Shown piece by piece: positions 1-12,817 of a DNA stretch of 64,000 bases. Location of the stretch: positions 10,866,001 through 10,930,000 of the forward strand of contig CM043967.1 of the NCBI GenBank assembly GCA_014529385.2. Direction: 5' to 3'. The notes beneath the pieces were generated by a model. The model made no database searches and was not told the DNA's origin. It saw only the letters and a list, made by a program, of their open reading frames with translations. Source of the DNA: Adiantum capillus-veneris (lineage: Eukaryota > Streptophyta > Polypodiopsida > Polypodiales > Pteridaceae). The translations under genes were made by a program, and so were the position numbers. The stretch's first letter is position 1. Each line of letters begins with the position of its first letter.

Positions 1-937
1 ATCTGTATGTTCCCAGGCAAACACATCCTTATAGTTCTAGAACATTTTCCGTGCCTTTTCCTTCATTGCCGGGTTGAGGTGCTTGTTAACCTTGATCATT
101 CTAGGATTTTCCTCTGATCCTAGGTTCCACTCTTCTACTTCTTGGTCATCTGGAAGCAACTAGTTTGGTCCGCCTCCTTCTCGCCTCCTTTTCGTTTGGT
201 CGATTCTTCAGCGTAATCCCAGGATGGTCCATTTGTTTCTGAATCAATATTCTGATCCAGTGGGTACTCTTCAGAACATACTGGTTCCTCTACTATATCA
301 GTATCAGCTGGTTCCACCATCCTTCCAGTTAGCTGAACTGTTCTTTTCCCTGTATTGACTTCAGTAAACTGATCAGGGAATTGTCTCTTCTGCGTCAGCC
401 TGCTCTTTGTTCAACAAGACTGCATTCAAGTCAATTTCTGCCAAAGGGAATATGTTCATAGTCGCTAGCATTTGCTCGATCTTCTTGGCTCTATACTTCT
501 TACACAACTCCTTCGCCCTCAGTTCCTTTTTCCAACTCCTGGTATTGTTGGTCTGGATTTGGATTTTGCCAACTGGCCCCTTCTATGGTCAAAGTTTGGT
601 TTGCATAGTCATTAATAGCATGTGCTGTTCTCAACCATGGACGCCCTAGTAGCATCCCATATGCTCCCTGCACATCCAAGACTAGGAAAGTGGTTTTGAA
701 TTTCTCCCTCCCAACTCTTATCTGCATGTTTTCAATCATACCCGTCGCCTGTACGACTCTATGATCTGCCATTCTTACTTTGAATGGTGCTCGTTTCATA
801 TTGGTGATACCCATTCTTTGTTGAAGATGGGTTCCCATTATGTTAACTCCTGCCCCTCCATCCAGGATAACGCTTGAGAGAGGTTCCCACTGCTTCCTGA
901 CCTTGTAGTCTATCTGAATAAGTGGAACTTCATCATC
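1..937 (-). pseudogene. Ty3/gypsy protease and start of reverse transcriptase (partial, degraded)
   Basis: This is the retropepsin and first RT residues of a minus-strand gypsy polyprotein, cut by the window edge. The protease active site reads L-D-G-G-A-G (about 850-870) in place of D-S/T-G-A, followed by a typical body ending in L-L-G-R-P-W-L (about 635-660). A frameshift near 530 moves the reading into another frame, and another lies near 375. The last bases on the left read Y-K-D-V-F-A-W, the usual start of RT in Tat/Athila-type gypsy elements, so RT, RNase H and integrase should lie just left of this window. The domain calls are secure; the lineage is inferred. Confidence 0.72.
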
Positions 938-1603
938 TCAGATAGTCGTCAGGTCCATTGTTCTGGCCTCTGCCTCAACTTTCCTGCGCTGTCTGATAAA
1001 GTTGGCCACCTCAGGTAAGGTTTTTCTTATATCCACCAGCTCTACAGTCAGCTTCTGAATTCTATCACAAATTTTCACATGAATTTCTTCTCTCTCTTGG
1101 TCAGACTGATTGTCAGAGCTTGAAGAACTGGTATCTTCACACTGCCATTCTTCTTTTGTAGTGCTTCCACTCTTTCCATCCACTCCCATTTCATCAGCTA
1201 GTCCATGTACCACAGCCAGCATGGTCTCGGTCATGGCTGGTACTGACTGATCTTTATCAGTTGATTGGGCTGGTATCTTCTGAATGACTCTAGCTTCGGA
1301 AATTTCTGGATGCTCTGGCAGCTTCTTAGCTAAATCCTCCGTGATTTTAGCTGCTAGTTCCCTCTGCTCTTGCCACTCATCTACCACCTTCTCTTTACCT
1401 TTGTCCTTCCAAACTTCCCTTTGTTGAGCCCACTTGCTGCTATTAGGATTGGCTGGTGCTTCCGAAGTGTCTGGGATTTCTTCAATGACTACTCCCTTGC
1501 TCCTGGTAACTACCCTAACTGGGACTGGCTCTGGTGCCTTAGCCTCAGTTGTAGTCGTTATAGGTGCATCTGGACATTGGGCTGCAAAATGACCATACTT
1601 CCC
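938..1603 (-). pseudogene. Gypsy gag C-terminal part: half zinc knuckle and acidic linker
   Basis: This continues the gag frame on the far side of the MITE-like insertion. It opens with the second half of a CCHC knuckle (G-H-F-A-A-Q-C near 1573-1597), followed by a long hydrophilic, Glu/Gln/Lys-rich linker leading to the protease. The frame is the same as upstream gag because insertion plus target duplication is 255 bp, a multiple of three. It ends at a TGA (938-940); the same frame reopens directly into the protease, so this looks like a CGA-to-TGA change rather than a true terminus. Confidence 0.65.
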
Positions 1604-1850
1604 CTCGGGGGGTTCACTATGCGTAAAACTACCATATCACGTGCGTTCAAAACATGTTTGTAAAATCCCTTATCTGTGAATTTTGTTAAGAATATAGTGT
1701 ACCCTTTTCTTTTAAAATCTGTAAGTTTTTTTCAAATTTGAAAAAAGTAATGCCCTATGTATATAAATTTCTGTAAGTTTCAAGAACTTTAAATACCCTT
1801 CTGTTGAACTCATGTGATAGGCTACATTTTTATTAGGTGTCCTCCCCGGG
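1604..1850. mobile_element. 247-bp MITE-like element with 8-bp target duplication
   Basis: This AT-rich 247-bp noncoding insertion is flanked by perfect 8-bp direct repeats TACTTCCC (1596-1603 and 1851-1858). Its ends form imperfect 14-bp inverted repeats (CTCGGGGGGTTCAC against CCCGGGGAGGACAC, 10 of 14 matching). An 8-bp duplication with short terminal inverted repeats is typical of hAT-type nonautonomous DNA transposons, although the terminal bases are not a classical hAT consensus. It sits inside the gag zinc knuckle, whose two halves lie on either side in the same frame. Confidence 0.7.
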
Positions 1851-1858
1851 TACTTCCC

Positions 1859-3298
1859 ATAAGTATAGCAATTCATGCTCCTATTCTAGAAATTGCCTCT
1901 TCCTCTGCCTCTGCCCATTCCTGGTTGGTATTTTCCACGTCGCTGACCAGTACCACTGGTACCTGGTCTCTCCTCTTGAGCTACGTTGACTGGTTCTACC
2001 TTCACTGGTTCAGTGTAGGCAACCACTGACAGATCCTTTCCTTTCTTAAAGTGGTGAATTCTGATGCCACAATTATTCCATAGGTGACCAAAGGCCTTGC
2101 AGTAGGTACATTGTGGACATTCAGTGGAGATATGGTCCTTGGATTTGCATCTTGAACACCAAGTCTCCATCTTTCGAACTGGTTGTCTTGTGTGGCTAAT
2201 TTTGGCAATCTTCCTAGCCATCTCTTCAATTTTCTTGGTCCAGGATCCCTTCTTTGATTTCTCCTTTTCTCGTTCATTAGAACTACTCTCAGAGCTACTG
2301 GACATCTCACTGGAATCAGAAGTTTCAGTAGCAGAACTACTGCTACTGGTCCTTCGCTTCTTGTGGCTCTTTTCCTTCTTAGCCTGCTGTTCCAGCTTTA
2401 ATGCCCTTTGGACCAAATCATTGAATTTTTTTGTAGGGGTTGGTACCTCTTGTTCCCTAAGCTTCTTGCTTCTGAACCCATTCAGGAACCATGCCCTCAA
2501 TCTCTTCTCAGATGGCGATTCTTGCAACTGCCTGGTTAGCTCCTTTATCTTTTCCACATAGTTGCGGACTGACAAATTCCTCTGTTTGATCTTATCTAAT
2601 TCACAGAGAATATCTTCGTCCCCTCTATTGTCGGAATATTCCAACCTGAAGGCCTTGAGCAATTTTTTATATGATCTGAGCTGGCATGCAGGGTAATGGT
2701 AATACCATTTCCTCGCTGCCTCCTTCAAGGTTTGTGGAAAATATTCCCCCCAATCATCTTCATCAATGTTTTTTAGTTCAGCATACCGCTCGAAAGCTTG
2801 TATGTGAACATGCGGATCATCCTTTTTTTTCCTCTTGAATATTGGAAAGGAAATCTTCAGGGAAGTTGTGTAATCATTTTGATTACTACTGATCCTGCCA
2901 CTTCTCCTCTTGGATTCAGAATGACGCTTGGGAGCCTTCTTGCAATTGTCAGTGTTAGCATCCCAATCAATCTCTGTCTCTGTCTCAGTGTCAGTGTCTT
3001 CTCTGGTTTGTCTGCTAGAAGTACGGTGACTTCCTCTATTGCCCTTGGTATCCTCATCTCTCTGCCGAGATCGAGAACTCTTGGAACTCTTTGCCTTCCG
3101 TGCTTCCCGTTCTGCCCGTCAGCGTCGAGAATGACTGGAGTGCTGTGAGTCCTGCACCTCATCAGCCTGACTATGCTCCTCCTGAGCCTCAATGTCAGTC
3201 ATCTTCTCTTGCTTGGGGTCAGACTCTCTTCCTGACACCTCAGGAATGGGGTCAACACGAATGGTTGATCTCCGGCCACAATTGGATTTTGGTGCCAT
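1859..3298 (-). pseudogene. Ty3/gypsy gag (capsid and nucleocapsid)
   Basis: Gag of the left-edge gypsy element, with ATG at 3296-3298. After a basic, Ser/Arg-rich N-terminus comes a retrotransposon gag domain with the W-Y-Y-H-Y-P motif near 2700 and helices over about 2450-2730. A Ser/Glu/Lys-rich region follows, then a Cys/His cluster (C-x2-C...C-x2-C...H-x4-C) near 2050-2155 and a Gly-Arg-rich tail. Two in-frame stops interrupt it: TGA at 3119-3121, in a CGA-like context, and TAG at 1886-1888. The following half-knuckle has Tyr in place of its second Cys. Gag would package element RNA in cytoplasmic particles; this copy is dead. Confidence 0.75.
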
Positions 3299-3830
3299 TG
3301 CTGAAAGCTTCGAACTAGGAGAAGAGTCTTTCAGTCAACGAGCTTCAGCTCGAGCCACCGTGATCGCCAAAATGGAATTGGAGCTGATCTCTTGGGACAG
3401 CTAATTCTAGTGTTGGAAGATTTCAGCTACTAGTGTAGGAAGATTTCAGACAGCAGACTGGATAGGAATCAGAGACTAGACTGGAATTTGGATACTGAAA
3501 TAAGAATCAGACTTATGTATTGAAATAAGGTTCAGAATCAGAAGACTGGACGAGAAGTAAGTATAACTGGAATATATGCCATGATTGGGATTACAGATCA
3601 AGATTACAGCGAATATGATTTATAGAGAGAAAGTACAGCCGACAATACTGCCAATGATCCTCAAGTACAAGTATAGCCAAGGCGCTAACCCAAATAATAA
3701 TAATTGCCAACCTGATTACAATGTAATGGGCCCTATTTATACACTTCAGGTTTATTGTAGTAATTACCATAGTAACTACTAAGTAATTCGCTACCATCCT
3801 CTAAGAAGACGTTCCCACACAGTGAACTAT
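3299..3830 (-). other. Probable 5' leader and LTR of the left-edge gypsy element
   Basis: This is the stretch upstream of gag on the minus strand. It has no coding signal but carries a good TATA box (minus TATAAATAGGG). A possible LTR 3' end (…CTTCCAACA on the minus strand) lies near 3411. I could not find a clear primer binding site or a second LTR copy in the window, so the LTR limits are uncertain. Confidence 0.4.
3731..3741 (-). promoter_or_regulatory. TATA box of the putative minus-strand LTR
   Basis: The minus strand reads TATAAATAGGG, a close match to a plant TATA box, about 440 bp upstream of the gag ATG. It is the best core-promoter candidate for the left-edge element. Confidence 0.45.
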
Positions 3831-5498
3831 TCAGCCGTCTTACATTAAGCACTAAAGTCTCAACCAGCTCAATCAAGGTGCTCAATTGTTGCTCAAACCC
3901 TTGCTCATGCATAGTAAATATATCTCTAAAAAGAGAGAAAAGAAAATGATGAAATGATTTTTCAATTCTCTTGAGGTGATCAATGAAATTTCCATTTCAA
4001 TGCAAGTTCAATGCCAATATCTCCAAGTTAGTGCCAAACATTTACATTCAAAACAAGCATTAAGTTGGCATGATCCACAAAGATTTCATTGTTCATGCAT
4101 TCAATGAGAAAATCATCACAATGAAATGCACAAAATTTGATTTTGCACGATCTCATTAACCGATTTCAGCACACAATTCAAAAGGTTATGCATAAAAGAA
4201 GCTCCCAATCAAACCAAGCATCAAAATCTTCACGAACCATAAGCCCTGCAATTTTTATGAGACCCATTTATAGCTAATAAAAAATGTGTTGCACCTACTT
4301 GTTTTCAATGCAAAAGAGCTTCATTCTGTCGACCCAAGCAGGTTGCATGGTGGGAGGTGGGAACACCCTCTTTTTAAAGGCTTATATAAAAGAAAAATTT
4401 ATAGCTCTGCGGTAGTCTGAAGTGCGAGCAGGTGATTGTGTGGGGTTCAAGGACCAACGCGCGCATGTGTTTGTGTTTGGAGAAGTTGCATAACATTGAG
4501 GATGGAGGTGGGGATGTGCCACTAGGGCCTCTCACAGACGCCCTTGTGTAGGAGGTGGAGGACGAGGGGTTGTAATGGCAGCTATTGTAGTTGTAGGCGT
4601 CCGCCACCCCCAAGCACGTGGCCACCACATTGTTACACCCCACTTGCACTGGCTTTAATGGATGACTGCGTGTGTGTGGGTATGGGTTAAGAGGATGTTG
4701 TGGTGCGAAATTTGAACGGGATCGTGGGCAAGAAGTGTAGGCCAGAGAAAGGCAAGGCTCGGAGGCAAGTGGATGGCGGTTTGTAGCAAAAAACTAGGGT
4801 GCCTTATTCTCACAAGCATTCAAGGCAGGCGGCCTCGTGAGCTGGTTTTGTGTGTGTATGTGTGTGTTTAGAGCTGCAAGACAAAACTCAAGTGGCTGTG
4901 TGTGTGCATGTGGGGTCCCGCAGCCAGTACGAGTGCGTGAGAGTGAGCAATTTACCTCATAAGAAGGAAAATTAGGCGGGCTACAAGTGGTAGGATTCAC
5001 TTTTAAAAAGCATTTTCATTTAAAGATCCTCCTCTTAGGGGATGTGCCCACATGGACAAGGACAGAGAGAGCTTTTGCACCATACGATACCTCAAGCAAA
5101 AAATTGTGAATTAATTCCTATGCACACTCCCACAAATTCAAGCTCATGCTGTCACTGATCAATCAAAGTATACAAACTTGGTGTCCATGCTACCAAAATT
5201 ATGATCAATGTTATGCCACTTTAGCAATTGATTTTTGTCATGCAAGCACAAAGTTACGGCCTCATTTTCTCTCATGAAGAGTTCCATATTCAAACAGTAA
5301 AACACTTGACCTCAATCTAACTATCATAATCCACGTTTGAACCCGTGGATTGTGCAATCACAACATAAAATGAGAAAGATTCGATCAAGGGATCGTGCAC
5401 AATGTCAATTAACATCCGTCTTTTTTTCTTGCTTCATCTTTACATTTCTTTGAAATAAGTGTACAATTGGAAATTATGCATGCACAAAGACTAAGGCT
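3831..5498. other. Noncoding stretch, no recognised element
   Basis: AT-rich intergenic-type sequence. It contains GT-rich patches (about 4660-4910) but no ORF with recognisable domains, no RNA gene and no clear LTR ends. Confidence 0.5.
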
Positions 5499-7115
5499 TC
5501 AACTGTAATGGAATTTGCCTATTCAATTTGAGAATAGCGGAATTTAATGAGAGTACTTTCAAGAAATGATTTTGTGAGCATAGCGGGTAGACATAATTGA
5601 AGATAGCAACATAATCATAGCAATGAGTTAACTTGGCATAGACAATACTTTTGCAAGAGAGAGAGTTTAGAGAACATGACAACAATTGAGGACCGGATTT
5701 ATGTGGAGCCGGTCCCCCCTCCAATAGGCATTTGTATTATGATTTCTCCCATAAAGAGAGACTTGTTACAATACAGTCTTTGTGTTCCTTGTGACCTAGG
5801 TGATGCCATGAAGATGGAAGGCTTCATGCACCACAAACATAACATAAACTTGAAGAAAGCTTTAACTATCCCAAGCCTCAGTCCCAAGACCTCAAACACC
5901 TTCGAAGGTGGAGAGAGCTAGCAGGGAATGAGGGTAGGGAAGAGGAAGAAGAAACATTTCGTAGGAGAAAGAATTAGTTCCTCACTTATCATACTCTTGT
6001 TGCTAGCATACATAATAGCATAGTAATGAAGAAGAAGGATATGGCAAGCTTAAGCATTGAAGCATGGCTCTTGGTTGGATTTGCACTCCATAGCCAAGAG
6101 TGTTGGTGTAGGCTCTCAACCTCTACTTGCTTGGAGAGGGAGCTCTTGCACTTTGCATATCACACAATGAGAGTGCTTGTGAGTGTGTGTGGGTGAGTAT
6201 ACCCCCTAGGCACCCCCCTAGCTTGCTTGGGTCGACCCCCCCTTGTAGCTCATGCCTAAAGCTCATTGGACCCTTCCAGGCCTAGCCAATCACAAGCAAG
6301 AGCCATTACAAGCAACATGGGTAGCCTTGGGACAAGTGTCCCCCTTTCCCCTTTGAGAGAGAGGACTTGATAAATGCTAAAACAATTAGATAATTCATGT
6401 AATTTATCATTGGACCCCTTTGAAGCCTAGCCAATAGGCTTCAAGAAACACATGAAGGTAACATGGGTAGGGGCCTGACATGTGTCCTTGCTGCCTCTTC
6501 AAGTTGGGCTTCCCTTGTGTGTGTGAGTGGGTGTTCTCTCTCTAGCCCCTAGGAAAAGGGCTCGCCCCCCCTCTTGTAGGAATGCTTTTGACTTTTAGGT
6601 GATCAAGCACCTTACTCACCAAGCATGACAAAGCACTTGAACTAGGGGGTGTTCCCACAAGCATCTCAGGCAAGCTTCTCAAGGCACCTCAAGTACTTTA
6701 ATCATGCAGCAAGTCAAGCACCTCAAGCATGGAGCCAGTCAAGCACCTCAAGCATCTTAATCAAGCACCTCAAGCATGAAAAACACCTCAAGCATGACAA
6801 GCACCTCAAGCTTGGGCCGGGTTCCCACCTCAAGCTCAGCCCTAGCTTACTTAAGGTCAAAGGACTTTTACACACATTTATTGGAGGTCTTCAATGAAGC
6901 TAACCCTAAGGTCTTATGCTCCATTGGTTAGCCTTGCTCTTTGATAGACCATCTCCCTTTTGGGCCCCTTTACCATTGGCCCCGTGTTGAGATAGATCTA
7001 TAAGCACATACCTATATCTTAACACTTGTTCCCGTTTATTCTCCCACATTAAGTGATCAATTTAATATGAGAAAATCATTTGGGTTAGTTAGATATTAGA
7101 TTTTATGACATCAAC
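5499..7115 (-). mobile_element. Solo LTR of the chromovirus-like family, with TCAAC target duplication
   Basis: The LTR proper is 5504-7110 (1607 bp), in minus orientation, from TGTAATGG on the plus strand to TTTTATGACA. It is flanked by identical 5-bp repeats TCAAC at 5499-5503 and 7111-7115. It matches, in reverse complement, the LTRs at 12818-14302 and 44067-45490 along most of its length, including the conserved block around 5650-5900. No internal element sequence adjoins it, so this is a solo LTR left by recombination between two LTRs. Confidence 0.88.
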
Positions 7116-8809
7116 TCAAGATTGATGGCATGCATTCTAATTGTCCTTAAGCAACACTTTATGCATATATTCCCTCATTGGCCATTCTCGTCTGAATTAA
7201 CAATCATCGCAAAATTATTTGCTCATATCCAATATCCTTAATCATTCAAATCCAATTGGATTGTCATTTAGGATCTACACACACACTACTTTTGGGTGCA
7301 ATTGTGCACACACATGAATGTAACATTGCCATGTTCATAACATTGATCAATCATTAGTATGGCAATACAAAAATTCTTCACAATTGAGCATTAATTGAGT
7401 GACCTAACTCAATCTTAAGCCAATTCATGTTACACGTCAATTATTACGCCAATTCATCATCATAATTGGTAAAAATATCAATTATTCAGTCATAAATTGG
7501 ATTGTACATGCCATTGATTGGCACACAAACCCAAATTTAAGCCAAAAATTTATGCACATACTCCATTAATTTCTCATCGTAATGGTAAAATTCCAGACTC
7601 AATCTAGCATAAACAAATGCATGCATACTCAATTTCTACTACCCAATCAAGCAATGCACACACTCACAAATTAAGCACAAAAGTTCAAATTTGGCTCAAT
7701 TGACAATGCATTTAGGCTTACACCTAATGATTTCACATACTTTTCATGCACATTTCACAATCAAAAAGCATTTTGGTGCTTCAATTGACCATCAATCATT
7801 GAAAGTCAAGTGGTCTTGGATGGGCGCACACACTCATATTTTGCCCATTTTTTTGGCAACTAGGCTTATCCAATGATTGAATTAGCCTAGCATACACACC
7901 AATTACATGATTGCACACTCACATATCATCAATTCCATCAATTTCTATGCATGCACACACTCAAGATTAGGTGCACATACACTTGAATTTTATGGCAGTT
8001 TTTTCCCTCTTTGATGTATTACACACACAATGATTTTTATGCACACACATGAATTCTTGTTGCAAATCAGGCTTAATCTTGACACACACATCATTCATTA
8101 GTAAAAAATGACCATTAATTTCATTCCAAAACAATTAAATTAGGCTCTCAAGTCAATTTATTTACACACCTAATTTTAGCAATAAATAAGCAACACATTC
8201 GAATCAAATTAATCACCCAAAAATTGAATGGAGTAGATCAATGCACTCACAATCGATTGCATCCAAGCTAATTCTTGCTCCACGCAACGATTCCATCATG
8301 CACACACATGTGTGGCTCTTCCAAATTACCCCAAAAATTGATCATTGTAGGTCAAAAATCAAACACTAAAATCATCAAATTAGGCATGGATTAACACAAT
8401 TAACTTGATAAAAGTGTTGATTCCACCTCTTATAAGGGGATTGAACATACATTACACTTCACATGTTAGCAGTTAGGTTAGTACATTTAGTCAAAAATTA
8501 GTAAAAATTTGCATGAAATTAGTACAATTAGCATGGAAATGAAGAAAAATTAGTAATGGTTAGTGAGAAGTTAGTGAAATTGGGGGGTGGAATTAGGGGT
8601 TTGGGGTATTCATAACTCAAAAATAAGCTTCAATTACTTGCACAAACATCATCAAATCACACCAAAATTGAGTTACACACTCAAAACCAATGGAATTAGT
8701 AGTGAAATTACTCTATTCTAAACATCCTATACTCACTAGCTTAGGTTATCTATCATGTGCAATGGTGCCAAATGTTGGGAGAAATTGTAGCATAGCCTAA
8801 TCAACCCAA
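7116..8809. other. Noncoding AT-rich stretch
   Basis: AT-rich sequence with many scattered ACACAC motifs and repeated TTAGT motifs (about 8470-8590). No domain-bearing ORF, RNA gene or element terminus was recognised. Confidence 0.5.
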
Positions 8810-9476
8810 GACCAACAAAATTATCAATCCTAGGATCAGCAACCCGGCTAGGACATGGAAGCACGAGCATTGGATGTATCAAATGAGAGGATTCAAGAAA
8901 ATTCTCATCCAATGCAATACAGATTAGCCATGAAAAACTAACTCTAATCACATCATCAATCAAGCATCACCTACACACATTAAGCCAACCAAAGTTCGAC
9001 TCACCATAGACTACAATCTCAAAGCACAATCATGACAAGCACACACTAATTGCATTGGTGTTGGCCTCTTCAATCACAACATGCCAATCAAGGTACTTCA
9101 TCAAAAGCTACACACACAAGGTGAATGGTGCTAGAGTTTCATTAAACCCATCCACACACAAGAAAACAATAGGGAACATACACTAATCACAAGATTAAGA
9201 ACCAACTTAATCAACCTAATTAGAGATGTTAAATATTGCAAATCAAATGCTCATAGAAGGATAAGAGTGGCCAATAAGCAAGAAGTCATCACATATACTC
9301 AAATCTAGAATAATGAGAAAGGTGAAACTACTTCATGACATAATGGAATATAGAAGAATTAAACTAATCAAGAAAGTAGAGATTAGATTAAGAATAGCTT
9401 CTCTAATTATATTGAATTAGCACTAGTCTCTTAAGCATGGGCATTAAGCTCAAGGCTAGGCCATCCATAGAGTGAA
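8810..9476 (+). repeat. Segmental repeat, copy A
   Basis: About 667 bp matching 54491-55941 in the same orientation, with roughly 90% or better identity by eye. Copy A is the simple form: it lacks the internal triplication and the 487-bp insertion seen in copy B. It has no coding content and its parent element is unknown. Confidence 0.8.
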
Positions 9477-10080
9477 CACTCAAGAGAGAGAGAGAGAGCT
9501 CTCAAAAGTTCATCCTCAAGAATGGCTACTCAAGAATAAGCCTCCTTGCATAAAGGATTCCTTTTAAAGGCTTGCACCACAATACTTTCTACTATGGGTA
9601 TAAGTTTGAGCCTCTAACTAACATATACAACTTGGAACTCATAATGAGCCCAAAACCTCATGTAAATGTGGATAGGAAATATTGTGCACATCCATAACAT
9701 ATCTCGTACTTGATGCATAATAGATGTAGATTGTGTTAGCCACTGCTAACAAGTACATGTATAGGATAAAATTCTATTAACATAACAAGTAGATATCACT
9801 AACATGTTACTCTCAAATCCATGAAAACTTGCCATCAAAAAGACCTACCTTTTGTTGTAGGTGAATCTTGATGGAAGGTTAGGAGAAAATGGTGAAGAGA
9901 TTTTAGCAAGAGGCTAGGGGGAAAATTTGAATCACTACTTGGTTACGAGGAAGAAGAAGAGGCTTGTTTGGTTCTCAATGATGAAGAAGAAGAAGCCATT
10001 CTCTATATTCAAGCACCTTAGTTTTCATCCTCTTTGTCTTTAAATGTGTGTGCACATGTGTGTAATGTAGAAACCTACAG

Positions 10081-10083
<3 letters not shown>

Positions 10084-10148
<65 letters not shown>
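10084..10148. repeat. (TC)n microsatellite
   Basis: About 65 bp of near-perfect TC dinucleotide repeat. Confidence 0.95.
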
Positions 10149-10154
<6 letters not shown>

Positions 10155-11214
10155 CTGTACACTCTCTCTACTTGAAGGATGATGGGCTATGGTGGAGAAT
10201 ATTTACGTTGGAACATGGTGGCTATGGAGATTGGAAGAGGGAGACCCATAATATTCATTTTTAAGAAGTTTATAGTCTATGGCGTAAGAGGGTGAGGATA
10301 GTAAAAGTCCACATATCTTCATCCTCTTCATTTGAAACAAATATGAATCAAGCTTGTGGATGAGTATTTCTAATTATCAAATAAGTGAAATTACACGTGT
10401 TTTTATCCTCTTCTTTTTGACAAGAAGATTTTCTCTTCCCACTCACATTATCTTGCTTTCCACTTATAATCTCTCTTCCTACTCACTATCTCTCATCCCA
10501 CTCATTTTCTCATTTTTCACTTATTGTCTCTCTTCTCACACATTATCTTACTTTTAACTTCTTATCTCACTTTCAGCACATTATCTCACTTTCCACTTAT
10601 TATGCAAGAAGGAATGCACATGAAGTGGTTTTTCATTAAGTTAAATTAACTTAAGACAAAGACTGTGATGCACAAATGATGGACAACCCCATGTCTTCAT
10701 CCCATAGTCAATAGCAATTGACCTGAAGAAGACCCCTTACACAACTGCACATCTCATTCAATGGTATTATATAATACACAAATCATTCACAAATTTCAAT
10801 ACATAATACAACATTAGAAAAGAAAAGACATACGGCTTGGGTTGATGTGGTGTTGTACACCTTGCTAGGTATTGGTGCTCTCAACAAGCTACCATGGAAA
10901 TGTGTACTATTAGAATATACATAGTTCACAATTTCAGGACAAAACTCATTGATGCATTTCAAAGAACCAACACATTGGCTTTGTTGTGTTGGGGTGTATG
11001 ACATATCCACACCACCAACTAGTGGAAACCCCCTCTACATTAGAAGCCTACACATTTGACATCAATGATTACATCATCAGATGCTCTCTCCTAGCTACGC
11101 AGTTTGTATCCATCTCATATCCAAGATTCACCCATCATTCTAGCCCACTTTTTGCCCACCATTCTCATCTAGCTTATCATTAATCTAATCATGTTTTCCA
11201 ACTTCTATTAGTGT

Positions 11215-11218
<4 letters not shown>

Positions 11219-11268
<50 letters not shown>
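11219..11268. repeat. (TC)n microsatellite
   Basis: About 50 bp of perfect TC dinucleotide repeat. Confidence 0.95.
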
Positions 11269-11272
<4 letters not shown>

Positions 11273-11507
11273 TTTTGTAATCAGCACACTAATACAATAA
11301 TAAATGGAATACTCTTAGATGGGTGATCATAAATGGGTATCAAATCCCATGGTTCACACCTAGGCCTATTAAACCCTAATCACTCTCTCTTTCTATCAAG
11401 TATTAGTATCAATAAGCTACACAACGGTGTTGGAATTCTCATAGAGTTTGGGCACCTTCATTGCAAGCCACTACCCTTGTCTATGAGAAGAGCACATGAT
11501 TAGTAGA

Positions 11508-11510
<3 letters not shown>

Positions 11511-11554
<44 letters not shown>
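11511..11554. repeat. (GT)n microsatellite
   Basis: About 42 bp of perfect GT dinucleotide repeat. Confidence 0.95.
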
Positions 11555-11556
<2 letters not shown>

Positions 11557-12817
11557 TTTAGTGCATTTACATTTAGGATTAAGTTTTTCATAACATTAGC
11601 ATTGGGGCTATTTTTGCTTTTGGTGCTACATCAAGTACCTTTGAGGTTTAAAGACATCAATTTTTACCTCATTTTGTGCTTGCATTGAATATTGTGATTT
11701 AATCATTGGCCTAATTGACCTATGAGTATGAGTAGTCCTTGATACAAGCTTTCTAATGAGCCTATGCATGCTCCATTTGATCACCGTATGAGAGATTAGT
11801 TGAATAATTAACCTTGCAATTTCTTGAGAAACTTACATTGCTATACCCTAATTTATAGGAGCTTAAGACATTTCCAATCTTAGGTGTGTATTTGTGTGCG
11901 CACTTGCCAATTTCTTGTTGCACAAGTCTCTAATGAGCTCTTAATCACCAAATTTTGAAGTCAATATCACCTCCAATTAATATCTTATTTATGGGTGTGT
12001 TTTGCTTGTGTGTGAGCCACTACAAGTTCGTTCTTATTTTACTTTATTTGGACTCCCTCCATGTACATAGCTACATAGTGTGGTGTTTTGACCACTATTT
12101 TTAGTGCGAAAGTCATGGGATTGATCAAACCCTTGAGATTGTTGGGGGACATCAAGCAAGCAATCAAAAGTCTATGACCAGATGGGGTCACCTAACGAGC
12201 GCCTTTATTTTCTTCCCCCTATCAATCCAATCATACCAATATAAATTTGTAAGCATTAAGGTTGAGGGAATCTTCAACAAGTATGACACTTGATGATTTT
12301 CACTTAAAAAGCTCCACAGAACCATGCTTGGAGAACTCTGTGTGAGCATTAGAATAGATGGCCCCAGGTGGCTCAGGTAGTGCCATAAGGAGTTATCCCT
12401 ACCCATGGACACGTTACAAGAACCTCCAGTACGCATTGCAAACTTATCAACTTGGTACGTTGTCTGTAAAACACTTTAAACAACTTTAACACTTGTTGTA
12501 AGGAACAATAGACAATCGATTAGGTTAAGAAATATTTACCTCACTTTCTTCATCCATCTCTTCAAGAGTTCTCTTTGTAAGGTCAATGATAGAGCGATCA
12601 TCTCCATCGATAGCGATCAACGGTTCGTGTGGATGGAAAGCGCTTTTCGGGACACTTTCCTAAATTGAGTCACATGATTTGATTTCCACTAGTGTACTTG
12701 CCACCATTTGCACCAACCTCTGTTTGTTTTCATTGGGGACTAAAAAGAGGCTTCCTGGGAGACCTTGGTCTTCAAAGTCAAATCATTGATTCTCCATTTG
12801 CATGTGCTAAAACTTTA

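Larger units (their letters stand above)
9477..12817. other. Noncoding stretch with microsatellites
   Basis: No recognisable gene. It contains (TC)n at 10084-10148 and 11219-11268 and (GT)n at 11511-11554, plus T- and C-rich sequence around 10400-10600. Short ORFs here lack domains and run through simple repeats. Confidence 0.5.

Noticed and set aside
8736-8963. 75-codon minus-strand ORF
   Set aside because: It straddles the start of a noncoding segmental repeat and is not preserved in the second copy.
10034-10264. Small ORF with a long Ser-Leu run
   Set aside because: It is the translation of a (TC)n microsatellite with no flanking domain.
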